A stretch of 64,000 bases of DNA from Gammaproteobacteria bacterium (GTDB lineage Bacteria; Pseudomonadota; Gammaproteobacteria; Steroidobacterales; GCA-2729495). The stretch is taken from NCBI GenBank assembly GCA_030426355.1, contig JAUHYQ010000004.1, positions 186,001-250,000 of the forward strand, in the 5' to 3' direction. Within the stretch, counting starts at the first letter, position 1. Every line of letters starts with the position of its first letter. Under the pieces are notes generated by a model, which saw nothing but the letters and a program-made list of their open reading frames with translations, did no database searches and was not told the DNA's origin. Made by a program: the position numbers and the translations under genes. This document shows positions 36,110-44,746 of this stretch, one piece after another.

Positions 36110-38143
36110 TCACGCAGACAGGGCATCCCAACCCGGCGAAGCCTTAAATCGGTCACCGTGGGCTTGCCGGAGTTCCTCGAGGCGTGCCCGAACAGCGCTA
36201 AGGCCGCGTTCGCGGGCATACTGGATGGGGCCGCCACGAAAGGGCGCAAAGCCGGAACCGAATATTGTTCCGGCGTCGCACAGGTCGGCATCCGCGACAA
36301 CGCCGTCCGCAACGCAAGCCACAGCCTCATTGACGAGGGACAGCATTAACCGATCAGTGCTGTCGGCCGGCAACTCACCCGTGACACGTTGCTTCCTGGG
36401 CGTGCCGTTTTCCCAGACGTAGAAGCCGCGACCGGATTTCTCGCCCAGCCGTTTCTTACCGACCAGCTCCCTGATGCCTGAGCTCGCCTGCCGGCCAATC
36501 GTAGGGCCGACGATATCTGCAACGTGCATCAGGATATCCAGCCCGACCGTGTCGGCCAGTTCCAGCGGGCCGACCGGCATGCCGAAATCAACCGCCAGTT
36601 TATCGATGGCTTCGGCTTGACAGCCTTCCTCGTAGAGCCGGAATGCCTCATCCATGTACGGTGCCAGAATGCGATTGACCAGAAAGCCCGGCAGACCTTT
36701 GCAGGGCAGCGGTATTTTGCCGATCTGCTTGGCGAAGGAAATACCTGCATCGAGTTCGGCGGTATTGGTGCTCTCGCCTTGTACGACTTCGACCAGCGGC
36801 ATTTTTGCGACCGGGTTGAAGAAATGCAGCCCGATTAGCCGGCCGGGATTTTGCAATTTGGCGGCGATCTTTTCCAGCGGAATGCTGGAAGTGTTGCTGG
36901 CCAGCAGGGCTTCCGGCTGGGCTTTGCGTTCCAGGTCGGCAAACAGTTTTTGTTTGGCGTCGAGGTCTTCAAAGATGGCCTCGATAATCAAATCGGCCGT
37001 GCGCGCACCTTCGCCGGTGTGATCGCCCACCAACCGCGCGAAGGCTTCTGCGACGCGTTCTTCGTCGCCGCGATATTTTCGCGTCATGCTTTGGCGGGCC
37101 CGCTCCAGTCCGGCATCAACGTATTGTTTCTCGCGATCCTGCAAGGTGACGGAAATGCCGCGGATGGCGCACCAGGCCGCAATATCTGCACCCATGGTGC
37201 CGGCTCCGACCACGTGCACGTGAGAGAAATCGCGGTCAGACTTTTTGGCCATGCCCTTGAGACGATCCTGCAGAAAAAATATCCGTACAAGATTTTTAGA
37301 CGTCGGGCTGAACACCAGGCGCGCGAACGATTCCGCTTCGGCCTTAAAACTCTGCCTGCTGGCACCGTGTTTTTGCCACAAGTCCACCATCGCAAACGGG
37401 GCAGGGTAGTGCTCACTTTTAAGTTTTGCGCCCACCTGCTTGCGCAGCTGTGCTGCCACCAGCGGCCTGACCAGCCCCAGCGACATAAGCCGGTCTGCCA
37501 GCGGCGCGGAGCGCGCGGGCGGGCGAGATAGCGCCAGTTCGGCTGCGTCAGTGCGCCATTGCTCGGCCGATGTAAGCCTGTCTATCAGCCCTTGCCGCAG
37601 CGCTTTGGCCGGTTTGATCGAGCGGCCTTTAAGCATCAGTTCCATGGCAGCGCGCACGCCCATGAGCTCCGGCGCTCTGACGGTGCCGCCCAGGCCGGGG
37701 TGGACGCCAAGCTGGACTTCGGGCAGCCCGTAGTCGGGCTTGTCGGTGTCGAAGCCAATGCGCCAGCTGCAAGCCATGGCGAGCTCCAGACCGCCGCCCA
37801 GCGTCATGCCGTTCAACACGGCAACCGAACTGCAGGGCAATTGCTCAAGGCGATTCAGCAAAGTCTGGCCGGTCACAATGCGCTCGACGGCTTCAGCCTG
37901 ATCGCGCAGCAACGGAAACTCGTTAACATCTGCACCGGCAATAAATCCGCTTTCTTTGTGGGAATAAATGACGAGTCCAGCGGGCGGTGCTTTATACAAC
38001 GCATCGATGACCACGCCGAGCTCGGTCAGCACAGCAGTCGATAACACGTTGGCGCTGCCGGGTCCGCGCAGGCCGAGCCAGGCGATATCTTTGTCATCGG
38101 TTTCCAGGGTCCAGCTACGGACTTCAGTTTGATCGGTATTCAT
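36110..38143 (-). CDS. Fused enoyl-CoA hydratase / 3-hydroxyacyl-CoA dehydrogenase
   Basis: 677 residues. N-terminal crotonase domain (about 1-200) with GFIAGADVNEF, the oxyanion region GGGLELAMACSWRI and GLPEVQLGVHPGLGG, retaining both catalytic glutamates. A Rossmann dehydrogenase starts at about 310 (VVGAGTMGADIA), followed by LIIEAIFEDLDAKQ, NTSSIPL and LHFFNPV. It is the alpha subunit of the fatty-acid beta-oxidation complex of FadB/FadJ type, slightly shorter than FadB. No thiolase gene is adjacent. EtfAB at 6.6-8.3 kb could take its upstream dehydrogenase electrons. Its start overlaps the EEP gene by four bases. Confidence 0.93.
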   Translation of the reverse strand: MNTDQTEVRSWTLETDDKDIAWLGLRGPGSANVLSTAVLTELGVVIDALYKAPPAGLVIYSHKESGFIAGADVNEFPLLRDQAEAVERIVTGQTLLNRLEQLPCSSVAVLNGMTLGGGLELAMACSWRIGFDTDKPDYGLPEVQLGVHPGLGGTVRAPELMGVRAAMELMLKGRSIKPAKALRQGLIDRLTSAEQWRTDAAELALSRPPARSAPLADRLMSLGLVRPLVAAQLRKQVGAKLKSEHYPAPFAMVDLWQKHGASRQSFKAEAESFARLVFSPTSKNLVRIFFLQDRLKGMAKKSDRDFSHVHVVGAGTMGADIAAWCAIRGISVTLQDREKQYVDAGLERARQSMTRKYRGDEERVAEAFARLVGDHTGEGARTADLIIEAIFEDLDAKQKLFADLERKAQPEALLASNTSSIPLEKIAAKLQNPGRLIGLHFFNPVAKMPLVEVVQGESTNTAELDAGISFAKQIGKIPLPCKGLPGFLVNRILAPYMDEAFRLYEEGCQAEAIDKLAVDFGMPVGPLELADTVGLDILMHVADIVGPTIGRQASSGIRELVGKKRLGEKSGRGFYVWENGTPRKQRVTGELPADSTDRLMLSLVNEAVACVADGVVADADLCDAGTIFGSGFAPFRGGPIQYARERGLSAVRARLEELRQAHGDRFKASPGWDALSA

Positions 38144-38877
38144 CGCACTACCTCAAAATCGCATATCAGTGGCAGATGGTCGGAAAACGGCACGTCGGGA
38201 ATATCAAAGTGATCCACTTTGATGCTGTGACTGTGCAGGATGAAATCAAGCTCCATGCGTGGCGAGCGGGTCGGGTAGGTTGGCAGTTTAAGTTCATTAG
38301 CGCTGGCCAACCCGGCGGCTTTCATAAAAAGAAAAATTTCGTCCTGCCCCCAAAAGGTGTTGAAGTCACCCGCAACAATAACGGGTTTTTTGCAATTCGT
38401 GACCAATTCGTACAAATGGCGCAATTGAAAATGCCGGTGTCGATATTTCAGTGACAGATGCACCAGAAAAATCGCGACTTCATCGAGCTCCAGTTCAATA
38501 ACAAGTCGCTTCACTCCCTGCTCAAAATAATGGAAGCGTTCATTGTGCACGTTCGGGCTCGCCAGAAAGGCGTTGGCCTGTTTGCGCACGATCGGCAGCA
38601 CCTGGTTAACGGAGCCTTCACCGTATTTGCTTGCATAGCAACTGTAATGCCCCAGCGCGCGGGCGATAACTTCCGCCTGATTCACTTTGCCGCTGCGCAT
38701 GGAGCCAATATCGACCTCAATCAGGCCAATAATATCCGCTTGCTGTTCGGCAATAAATTGACTGATACGCTCCAGCCCGGCAGCTTCTGCGAACAGGTAA
38801 CGGGCCCCCGGCAGCGGCACGGCGCTGGAGGCCCCGTCACCCACGCCGTAGCGAATGTTGTATACAAGTAGACGCAT
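38140..38877 (-). CDS. Endonuclease/exonuclease/phosphatase (EEP) family protein
   Basis: About 245 residues from ATG 38877. Family motifs in order: LLVYNIRYG at the N-terminus, IGLIEVD with the metal-binding Glu, GDFNTFW, and C-terminal SDHLPLICDF with the catalytic Asp-His. The fold covers phosphodiesterases, sphingomyelinases and nucleases; the substrate is not clear. No signal peptide is visible. Four-base overlap with the fad-type gene suggests a shared transcript. A one-mismatch copy of the GGGGTCAGAGTAA word lies just upstream of the start. Confidence 0.85.
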   Translation of the reverse strand: MRLLVYNIRYGVGDGASSAVPLPGARYLFAEAAGLERISQFIAEQQADIIGLIEVDIGSMRSGKVNQAEVIARALGHYSCYASKYGEGSVNQVLPIVRKQANAFLASPNVHNERFHYFEQGVKRLVIELELDEVAIFLVHLSLKYRHRHFQLRHLYELVTNCKKPVIVAGDFNTFWGQDEIFLFMKAAGLASANELKLPTYPTRSPRMELDFILHSHSIKVDHFDIPDVPFSDHLPLICDFEVVR

Positions 38878-38880
38878 CGT

Positions 38881-38893
38881 GGGGTCAGTGTAA
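38881..38893 (+). repeat. GGGGTCAGTGTAA, one-mismatch copy of the repeat word
   Basis: Differs by one base from GGGGTCAGAGTAA. It lies in the 132-base gap between the divergent EEP and TIR-like genes, close to both starts. Confidence 0.5.
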
Positions 38894-39009
38894 GCTGAGC
38901 ACGGTTGCCGTTTCACCCATTTTCGGGAAAATAGAGATCGCAGGTACGTTTTTGGGTTGTTGAATGTGTCGCATTAATCGGTGCGGCGTTAGCTGTTGGG
39001 TGAGTTGTT

Positions 39010-39486
39010 ATGTCTGAAAAAAATCCGTTCAAGCTTTTTGTCGCGCATGAGTTTACCGAAAACGCCGAGTACAGCCGCGTATTTGAGTACCTGGAGAGCC
39101 GCGACAATTTCTTCTACCTGAACTACAGCAATCCGGAGGCAGTAACGCCGAGTGCCGGTCAGGAAGCCATGCAGGATGCTATTCGTGAGCAGATCAGGAA
39201 TGTGGAGGTGGTTATCGTGCCGGCGGGCATGCTGACCAACAAGGCGCCGCTGGTAGAGTTTGAGATGAACGTGGCCCAGGCTTTTGATAAGCCTATCGTA
39301 TTGATACAGCCGTTTGGGGCAACCATGAGCATCCCGAAGGCGGCGCTCGAGGTGGCTGCCAACATCGTCGAATGGAATGACCGGGCGATTACTGATGCCA
39401 TCCGGCAGGCAGCGCGTGGTGAGGATACGGCGCAGTGGGACGTCATCGAATTTGACATGGAAGACTTCAAGATCGACAAGGATTGA
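39010..39486 (+). CDS. Stand-alone TIR-like domain protein (DUF1863/ThsB type)
   Basis: 158 residues, a single flavodoxin-like domain. FKLFVAHEFTENAEYSRVFEYL opens the fold; VEVVIVPAGMLTNKAPLVEFEMNVA corresponds to the strand and helix carrying the conserved acidic residue in TIR-like domains, followed by KPIVLIQPFG. This resembles the DUF1863/MTH538 branch, which includes the Thoeris sensor ThsB. No ThsA-like effector, STING or other cyclic-nucleotide effector is adjacent, so a defence role is unproven. It is transcribed alone; two copies of the repeat word start three bases after its stop. Confidence 0.7.
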   Translation: MSEKNPFKLFVAHEFTENAEYSRVFEYLESRDNFFYLNYSNPEAVTPSAGQEAMQDAIREQIRNVEVVIVPAGMLTNKAPLVEFEMNVAQAFDKPIVLIQPFGATMSIPKAALEVAANIVEWNDRAITDAIRQAARGEDTAQWDVIEFDMEDFKIDKD

Positions 39487-39489
39487 GCG

Positions 39490-39502
39490 TTACTCTGACC
39501 CC
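39490..39502 (-). repeat. GGGGTCAGAGTAA copy 4 (after the TIR-like gene)
   Basis: Exact copy on the minus strand, four bases after the TIR-like stop codon. Confidence 0.7.
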
Positions 39503-39509
39503 ATGAATA

Positions 39510-39523
39510 TTTACTCTGACCCC
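39510..39523 (-). repeat. GGGGTCAGAGTAAA copy 5, tandem with copy 4
   Basis: Exact copy on the minus strand, 21 bases from copy 4 in the same orientation. Confidence 0.7.
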
Positions 39524-39538
39524 GTATATCTACGCATG

Positions 39539-39552
39539 GCATATCTATATGC
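39539..39552. promoter_or_regulatory. 14-base palindrome upstream of the ferredoxin reductase gene
   Basis: GCATAT-CT-ATATGC, a perfect inverted repeat about 95 bases before the reductase start. It could be an operator or a small hairpin. Nothing else is recognised in the gap 39524-39647. Confidence 0.3.
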
Positions 39553-39647
39553 GCGCGCTAGTGTTGTTGGCCTGAGCGCGGTTCAGTAATATGGCCGCCC
39601 TTCGCCGGGGGGCAGTACCGCCGGCATAGCAAACTAACGGTATTCCT

Positions 39648-40676
39648 ATGGCTATTCAGACAGATGCGTTGATCGTCGGCGCGGGCCCCGCGGGCCTCTT
39701 CCAGATTTTTGAGCTGGGTTTATTGGGTGTCAAAGCGCACATCATTGATTCATTGCCTCAACCGGGCGGTCAATGCACCGAGTTGTATCCGGACAAACCC
39801 ATTTATGACATTCCGGCGGTACCCTATGTGACCGGCGAGGCTCTGATCAAAAATCTGATGGAGCAGGCCAAACCCTTTGACCCGGTTTATCACATGGGCG
39901 AAGAAGTGGCCGAAGTGCGGCAAGAGGGTGACGGTTTTTACGTGCGCACTTCGAAAGACCAGGAATTTCATGCCAAGACGGTTTTCGTCGCGGGCGGTGT
40001 CGGATCTTTTCAGCCGAGAAAATTGCGCCTGGACGGCATCGAAGATCTCGAGGGAGTCAGTGTCCATTACCGTGTGCGCCAACCCGAATTATTTGCCGGT
40101 AAGAAGATAGTGATATGCGGTGGCGGCGATTCAGCACTGGACTGGGCCCTTGCGTTGGCCGACCAGGCTGCCGAACTGGCCTTGGTGCACAGGCGTGATG
40201 AATATCGCGCTGCGCCCGCATCGGTTGCCCAGCTCAAAGAGCTTGAAGCGGCCGGTAAAGTGCGCATATTCGAAAACGCACGCGTCACGGAATATCTCGC
40301 CGACGGCGCAGGTCTCAAAAGTGTAACGGTGGAAGTGAAAGGCGGCGACAGCACAACCATGGAGGCCGACCATTTGCTGGCGTTTTTCGGTTTGTCGCCC
40401 AAGCTTGGCCCCATAGCCGAGTGGGGGTTGACCATCTCCAAGAAGGCCATTGAAGTCGATACCGAAAAGTTTGAATCCAACATTCCCGGTATTTTTGCCA
40501 TTGGTGATATCAATACTTATCCGGGCAAGAAAAAGCTCATTCTCAGCGGCTTCCACGAGGCAGCGCTGGCGGCGTTCGCAGCTAAAGCCATTATCGAGCC
40601 GGGTAAGAAAGTGAACCTGCAATACACCACCACCAGCCCCATCATGCACGAGCGGCTTGGCGTCGAAGAGAGCTAG
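39648..40676 (+). CDS. Ferredoxin/flavodoxin-NADP+ reductase (thioredoxin reductase-like)
   Basis: 342 residues. FAD-binding GAGPAGL at 11-17 and NADPH-binding CGGGDSA at about 157-163, with [26 protein letters not shown] at the C-terminus. It is like thioredoxin reductase but lacks the redox CxxC, which defines the YumC/type-2 ferredoxin-NADP reductase group. It passes electrons between NADPH and ferredoxin or flavodoxin. A T-tailed hairpin lies just downstream. Confidence 0.9.
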   Translation: MAIQTDALIVGAGPAGLFQIFELGLLGVKAHIIDSLPQPGGQCTELYPDKPIYDIPAVPYVTGEALIKNLMEQAKPFDPVYHMGEEVAEVRQEGDGFYVRTSKDQEFHAKTVFVAGGVGSFQPRKLRLDGIEDLEGVSVHYRVRQPELFAGKKIVICGGGDSALDWALALADQAAELALVHRRDEYRAAPASVAQLKELEAAGKVRIFENARVTEYLADGAGLKSVTVEVKGGDSTTMEADHLLAFFGLSPKLGPIAEWGLTISKKAIEVDTEKFESNIPGIFAIGDINTYPGKKKLILSGFHEAALAAFAAKAIIEPGKKVNLQYTTTSPIMHERLGVEES

Positions 40677-40685
40677 GCCCCGCTT

Positions 40686-40717
40686 CGCGGCAGTCGCGCG
40701 CCCAACCGCGTTTTTTT
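40686..40717 (+). terminator. Rho-independent terminator after the ferredoxin reductase gene
   Basis: CGCGG (40686-40690) pairs with CCGCG (40706-40710), directly followed by seven T. The 15-base loop is long, so strength is moderate. Confidence 0.5.
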
Positions 40718-40762
40718 AACAAGCGGTTGTGCAGCCACGTGACTTTCGGTTTAAGGTAGGGC

Positions 40763-41845
40763 ATGGGCGCAGTAATTACAGGTTGGGGCAAGTGTGTACC
40801 GCCGGCGGTACTCGGCAACGACGTGCTGGAAACCTTCATGGATACCAGCGATGAGTGGGTTGCCACCCGTACCGGTATTCGCGAGCGGCGCATTTCTCAT
40901 GTGGGCATGGTCGAGTTGTCCACCGTGGCAGCAGCGCGTGCACTGGCTGCCGCGGGTGTCGCCGAAGACGACTTCGATTGCCTGATTCTTGCCACGGCAT
41001 CCGCTGATTTGCACATTCCCAATGCCGCTTCACGCGTGCAATTGGCACTCGGTAATCGCGGTGCCGCCGCGCTGGATACCAACGTTGGTTGTTGCGGTTT
41101 CGTTTACGGGTTGGCAATGGCAAACGGCCTTATCGAGTCGGGTGTGCACAGCCGTGTGGTCGTGATTGGCGCAGAGCGACTGACGACAATCCTCGACTGG
41201 ACACAGCGCGATTCGGCCATCTTATTCGGCGACGGGGCGGGAGCCGTGGTGGTCGAGGCCGGGTCGAGCGGGGCGGGCGTGCTAGGCGCTTTTCTGGCCT
41301 GCGATCCCGTTCCGGGAGAGTCGCTGATGGTTGCGGATCTGGGCAATACGCCGGCGCACCAACGCCGCAGCTCACCTTACAATCTGAGCTTTGACGGGCG
41401 CGAAGTATTCAGGCATGCGGTGCCGGGCATGGTGAAGGCTTCGCATCAGGCATTGGCGCGATCCGGGCTGAGTATTGCCGACATCGATTTACTGGTTCCA
41501 CACCAGGCGAATTTGCGAATTGTCGAGGCCGTGGGCAAAAAGCTGCCCATCGATTCGGCGAAGGTCTTCACGAACTTGCAGCGTTACGGCAATACCTCGG
41601 CCGCCTCCATTCCTTTGGCGCTGACCGAGGCTCTGGAAGCGGGGCGTGTGGCACCCGGCGATCGGTTGCTGTTTACCGCTTTTGGCGCCGGTCTGACCAG
41701 CGCTGCCGCGGTGGTGAGGTGGGGTGAGCGTACCGAGCGTGTGGCTGACAGTGGACGTGAATTACACCCGTGCACGCTGTCGGCTATGGAACTGGTTGCA
41801 CCGGCCCTGAAGTTTCAGCGCCAATGGCACCAAAACGGCCAGTAG
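40763..41845 (+). CDS. 3-oxoacyl-ACP synthase III-like (KAS III) enzyme
   Basis: 360 residues. The KAS III triad is present: C111 in NVGCCGFVYGL, H247 in VPHQANLRI and N277 in YGNTSAAS. FabH is about 320 residues; this protein has an extra C-terminal segment of about 35 residues after the usual FGAGLTSAAAVVRW end. The fab operon in this window has no fabH, so it could be the housekeeping initiator, but the extension and its lone position also fit a secondary ketosynthase using an unusual acyl-CoA. I leave the symbol open for that reason. Confidence 0.82.
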   Translation: MGAVITGWGKCVPPAVLGNDVLETFMDTSDEWVATRTGIRERRISHVGMVELSTVAAARALAAAGVAEDDFDCLILATASADLHIPNAASRVQLALGNRGAAALDTNVGCCGFVYGLAMANGLIESGVHSRVVVIGAERLTTILDWTQRDSAILFGDGAGAVVVEAGSSGAGVLGAFLACDPVPGESLMVADLGNTPAHQRRSSPYNLSFDGREVFRHAVPGMVKASHQALARSGLSIADIDLLVPHQANLRIVEAVGKKLPIDSAKVFTNLQRYGNTSAASIPLALTEALEAGRVAPGDRLLFTAFGAGLTSAAAVVRWGERTERVADSGRELHPCTLSAMELVAPALKFQRQWHQNGQ

Positions 41846-41930
41846 TCGCGCCCGGAACTGCGAACCGTGTCGCGGTCTTGGGGCTGCTTTCTACATAACC
41901 TGATGCGACGCTCGCGCAAGCGCGACGGGT

Positions 41931-43118
41931 ATGTGGATGCCTATGATTCCTGAAAATCTGCTTAAACAGCCGCAAGATTGTTTAGAGATATGCCTGCGCC
42001 CCGGCACCTACGGCCCGGCGGGGCGTGCCGACTTAATCCGTGATGTCATGGGGCTGGCAAACCTTCCGGGGTCGGCACGGCGCTACATTGTGATGGGCGC
42101 GACCCGAGGCGCTGACGGTAAGATTGATACGCCCGGGCTCGACGAAGCAGCGTTGTCCGAAATTGACAGTTATGCGGCGTTGATCCGTGAGTACCTCGAG
42201 CCCGAGCTGGTTGTTGATATCAACTGCAGGAGCGTAGAAGGCAGGTTAATTGCGGTACTGGAAATCAGCCATTTCGGCAATCCCCCCTACATGATTTGCA
42301 CGGATCTTAGCGAAGAACTCCGCAGCGGCGCCTGCTGGATCAGGGAACCGGGATTGTTTCGCTCAGCGCGTCGTCGTGATTTTGACAGGATGTTCGCAGC
42401 CCGGCCGGTCGACGAACCCGTGGTTGCGCCAATTACTCCGCGCGTAGCCGTCGGGTTTGGTGAGGATGCGACAGCCCTGCAAACGGTGATGCAACTGCCG
42501 GAACTTGAGCGGGCACCGTCGGTGATTGCGGCGAAACGCTTGCAGGATCAGATTGCGGTGGTCAAGGAAGCGGGTGCACGCAACGTTGTTGACTCAAGTG
42601 TTGCGCGGCTGGTGCATACGCAACAGTATGGGAGTGATTTGCCGTATGACGAACGCGGCGTAAATACCCTTATCGAAAATTTTCACGCGGTCGGCGATAA
42701 ATATTGGGAAGCAGACGAGTACTACTACAATGAGAGCAATGCACTGAAACTGAACTTTTGTGTCCGCAATACCAGTGAAAAGGTGCTGGAAGCTTTAACG
42801 GTGGTATTGACGCTGCCTGTGGCCGATGAATTCAGAGTCGTGGAATCGCTGATCACTGCGCCGGGCTCCGGGCTCTCGCAACACGAAAACGACCTGTTGG
42901 GCTATCCCGAAGTCACTTATTATAAGGGCGCTGCACAGGTGCGCCAGAACATTGACATACTGCAACCGGGTGGCCAGGTTAGCTTATTCGAGACCGCACT
43001 GCGCGTGGCTCTGCGCCCTGCCATTGCCGGCAAAAAAATTGCAATTCGTTACGCGCTGCATGCCCGCGGATTGGCCGAACCTCAGGAAGGCTCACTCAGG
43101 CTCTTACTCAAACACTAG
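41931..43118 (+). CDS. Protein with a divergent AlbA_2-like N-terminal domain
   Basis: 395 residues. LEICLRPGTYG, RYIVMGATRGADGKIDTPG and the acidic ARDFDR-like region resemble a degenerate Schlafen AlbA_2 domain (about 15-160). The C-terminal half, from about residue 240, looks beta-rich (NALKLNFCVRNTSEKVLEALTVVLTLP) and could bind a ligand. Three Met codons (41931, 41937, 41943) compete as the start and none has a clear ribosome-binding site. Transcribed alone. I do not recognise a full-length family; the AlbA_2 link is moderate. Confidence 0.6.
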   Translation: MWMPMIPENLLKQPQDCLEICLRPGTYGPAGRADLIRDVMGLANLPGSARRYIVMGATRGADGKIDTPGLDEAALSEIDSYAALIREYLEPELVVDINCRSVEGRLIAVLEISHFGNPPYMICTDLSEELRSGACWIREPGLFRSARRRDFDRMFAARPVDEPVVAPITPRVAVGFGEDATALQTVMQLPELERAPSVIAAKRLQDQIAVVKEAGARNVVDSSVARLVHTQQYGSDLPYDERGVNTLIENFHAVGDKYWEADEYYYNESNALKLNFCVRNTSEKVLEALTVVLTLPVADEFRVVESLITAPGSGLSQHENDLLGYPEVTYYKGAAQVRQNIDILQPGGQVSLFETALRVALRPAIAGKKIAIRYALHARGLAEPQEGSLRLLLKH

Positions 43119-43140
43119 AATTCCTTGTCTGCTCGGCTAA

Positions 43141-43182
43141 GCGCTTTTGACCTTTAACTTACTTGAAGGTTGAAAATAGCGC
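43141..43182. other. Imperfect hairpin upstream of the envelope protein gene
   Basis: GCGCT-TTT-ACCTT arms pair with AAGGT-AAA-AGCGC around a short loop, with small bulges. No T-run follows. It may end the upstream message or sit in the leader of the next gene. Confidence 0.3.
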
Positions 43183-43212
43183 ACTTGTTCCCCTTCCAAT
43201 TGAGGCTTAGCG

Positions 43213-43965
43213 TTGAAAACTGCATGTATCCGGGCCGTGTTGCCCGCCAGCCTGATTTTTTTTGCCACGGTTGTCGTTGCTGGCCCACCGCTGGTGACTG
43301 ACGATCCTGGAGTATTGGGGCAGGGCGGTTGGGAATATACCCTGGCGTTTGAAGGCGACAAGCGCGATGCGGTGGATAGTTACGTCGCACCGGGCCTCGA
43401 GGTTGCCTATGGCTTTACCGACTCCATGCAGGGTTCCGTAAGCATCGCACGAACGGTTGTAGACGAGCCGGGCAGCAGCCGCCGCTCGGATTTTGATGCC
43501 ATCGGATTTGAATTTAAGTGGCAGCTGTATGCAAAAGACAGCATCGCTGTCAGCATTGCACCGGCGTACGCTTTGCCGCTGACGAGTTCATCTCACCAGC
43601 GGGGCATTATTGAAGACGTAAATGTGCTGAGCCTGCCGGTCATCGCATCGTATGAAACCGGCCCATGGGCCTTTAATGTGCAGTTGGCCTACGAGGCGAC
43701 GTCCTCGGGACCGAGTGCCAAGTTTGCCGGTTTGGCGACTGGCTATGCATTGAATGATCGTCTGCAGTTGCTGGCAGAGGTTTATACGGTGCGCGTGTCC
43801 GGTGAAAAAGCGGACGAGACTAACTGGAATGTCGGTGTCGATTACGGCGTCAGTGATACGCTGGCGTTGCTGTTTTCCTACGGCAGCAGCCTGAGTTCCG
43901 ATTTTTCTGCCATGGAAGAGCTCGACGAAGCCTTCTTTCTGGGGCTGCGCTACGAAACCGGCTGA
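43213..43965 (+). CDS. Outer-membrane beta-barrel-like envelope protein
   Basis: 250 residues with a signal peptide (CIRAVLPASLIFFATVVVAG, cleavage after VAG), beginning at TTG 43213; no in-frame ATG lies nearby. The mature part alternates hydrophobic and polar residues with many aromatic termini (EYTLAF, VSIARTV, FEFKWQLY, FLGLRYETG), typical of a small barrel. The final segment ends close to an aromatic residue as beta-barrels do. No substrate is indicated. Confidence 0.65.
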   Translation: MKTACIRAVLPASLIFFATVVVAGPPLVTDDPGVLGQGGWEYTLAFEGDKRDAVDSYVAPGLEVAYGFTDSMQGSVSIARTVVDEPGSSRRSDFDAIGFEFKWQLYAKDSIAVSIAPAYALPLTSSSHQRGIIEDVNVLSLPVIASYETGPWAFNVQLAYEATSSGPSAKFAGLATGYALNDRLQLLAEVYTVRVSGEKADETNWNVGVDYGVSDTLALLFSYGSSLSSDFSAMEELDEAFFLGLRYETG

Positions 43966-44016
43966 AAATTTCCTGATTTTTGTCTAATCGGCGTTTCCGG
44001 CATCGCCCGGAACGGG

Positions 44017-44022
44017 TATCAT
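44017..44022 (+). promoter_or_regulatory. Possible -10 element for ppa
   Basis: TATCAT lies about 80 bases before the ppa ATG, with a poor -35 (TTTCCG at 43994). Weak but correctly placed. Confidence 0.3.
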
Positions 44023-44100
44023 GCGCGCGCGCTCATCCCGCGGCCCGCATAGCGCAATGCATCAAAACCCGTCGGCTGCGACTGTTTCTGTGAGAACACA

Positions 44101-44622
44101 ATGAATCTGGACAAAGTGTCGGTCGGATCCAATCCGCCCGAAATCGTTAACGTGGTCATCGAAGTGCCACTGGGCAGCGAACCGATCAAGTACGAAGTCG
44201 ACAAAGCCAGCGGTGCAATGGTTGTGGATCGCTTTCTCTATGCAGCGATGCATTACCCGTGCAACTACGGGTTTATCCCTAACACCTTGTCGGATGATGG
44301 CGACCCGGTGGATGTCATGTGCTATGGCAACCGTCCGTTAATACCCGGGTGCATCATCGCCGTGCGGCCCATCGGCGTGCTGATCATGGAAGACGAGGCG
44401 GGGCAGGACGAAAAAATACTCGCTGTGCCCGCGCGCCACCTGACCAAGTACTACGATCACGTGGCCGATTACACGGACATGCCGCCCATATTGCTGGATC
44501 GTATCGCGCACTTTTTTGAGCAGTACAAAGCACTGGAGCCCAACAAGTGGGTCAAGGTCGTCGGTTGGGAAGGTCGTGAAGAAGCTTACCGGCTGATCCG
44601 CGAGGGCATTGGCAAAGTCTAG
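44101..44622 (+). CDS. ppa: Inorganic pyrophosphatase
   Basis: 173 residues, the family I bacterial length. The signature DDGDPVDVM carries the metal-binding aspartates; [11 protein letters not shown] and [12 protein letters not shown]-like segments match. It hydrolyses pyrophosphate to drive biosynthesis. Transcribed alone and followed by a hairpin with a short T stretch. Confidence 0.96.
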   Translation: MNLDKVSVGSNPPEIVNVVIEVPLGSEPIKYEVDKASGAMVVDRFLYAAMHYPCNYGFIPNTLSDDGDPVDVMCYGNRPLIPGCIIAVRPIGVLIMEDEAGQDEKILAVPARHLTKYYDHVADYTDMPPILLDRIAHFFEQYKALEPNKWVKVVGWEGREEAYRLIREGIGKV

Positions 44623-44631
44623 TCAGGCTCA

Positions 44632-44656
44632 AAGGGGTCAGCGAGGCCCCTTCTTT
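44632..44656 (+). terminator. Terminator hairpin after ppa
   Basis: AAGGGGTC at 44632-44639 pairs with GGCCCCTT at 44645-44652 around a five-base loop, followed by CTTT. The remaining gap to ccmI (44657-44746) is AT-rich in part with nothing identified. Confidence 0.5.
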
Positions 44657-44746
44657 GGGGGCTTAAATTGCGCATAATGTATATTATGTTAAATCAAATA
44701 TCTGTCCCACTATGAGGGGCAGCCCCTGCAGTCGCCCAAAGGCTTG

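Noticed and set aside
36110-38143. FadB as an exact gene name
   Set aside because: Domain order fits both FadB and FadJ; with no thiolase partner next to it the name cannot be settled.
39010-39486. Complete Thoeris system
   Set aside because: Only a TIR-like protein is present; no ThsA-like NADase effector lies on either side.
40686-40717. A riboswitch before the KAS III-like gene
   Set aside because: The structure is a simple stem followed by seven T, better explained as the terminator of the reductase gene.
44632-44656. Another copy of the GGGGTCAGAGT word after ppa (GGGGTCAGCGAGG)
   Set aside because: It shares only the first eight bases and is explained by the terminator stem.
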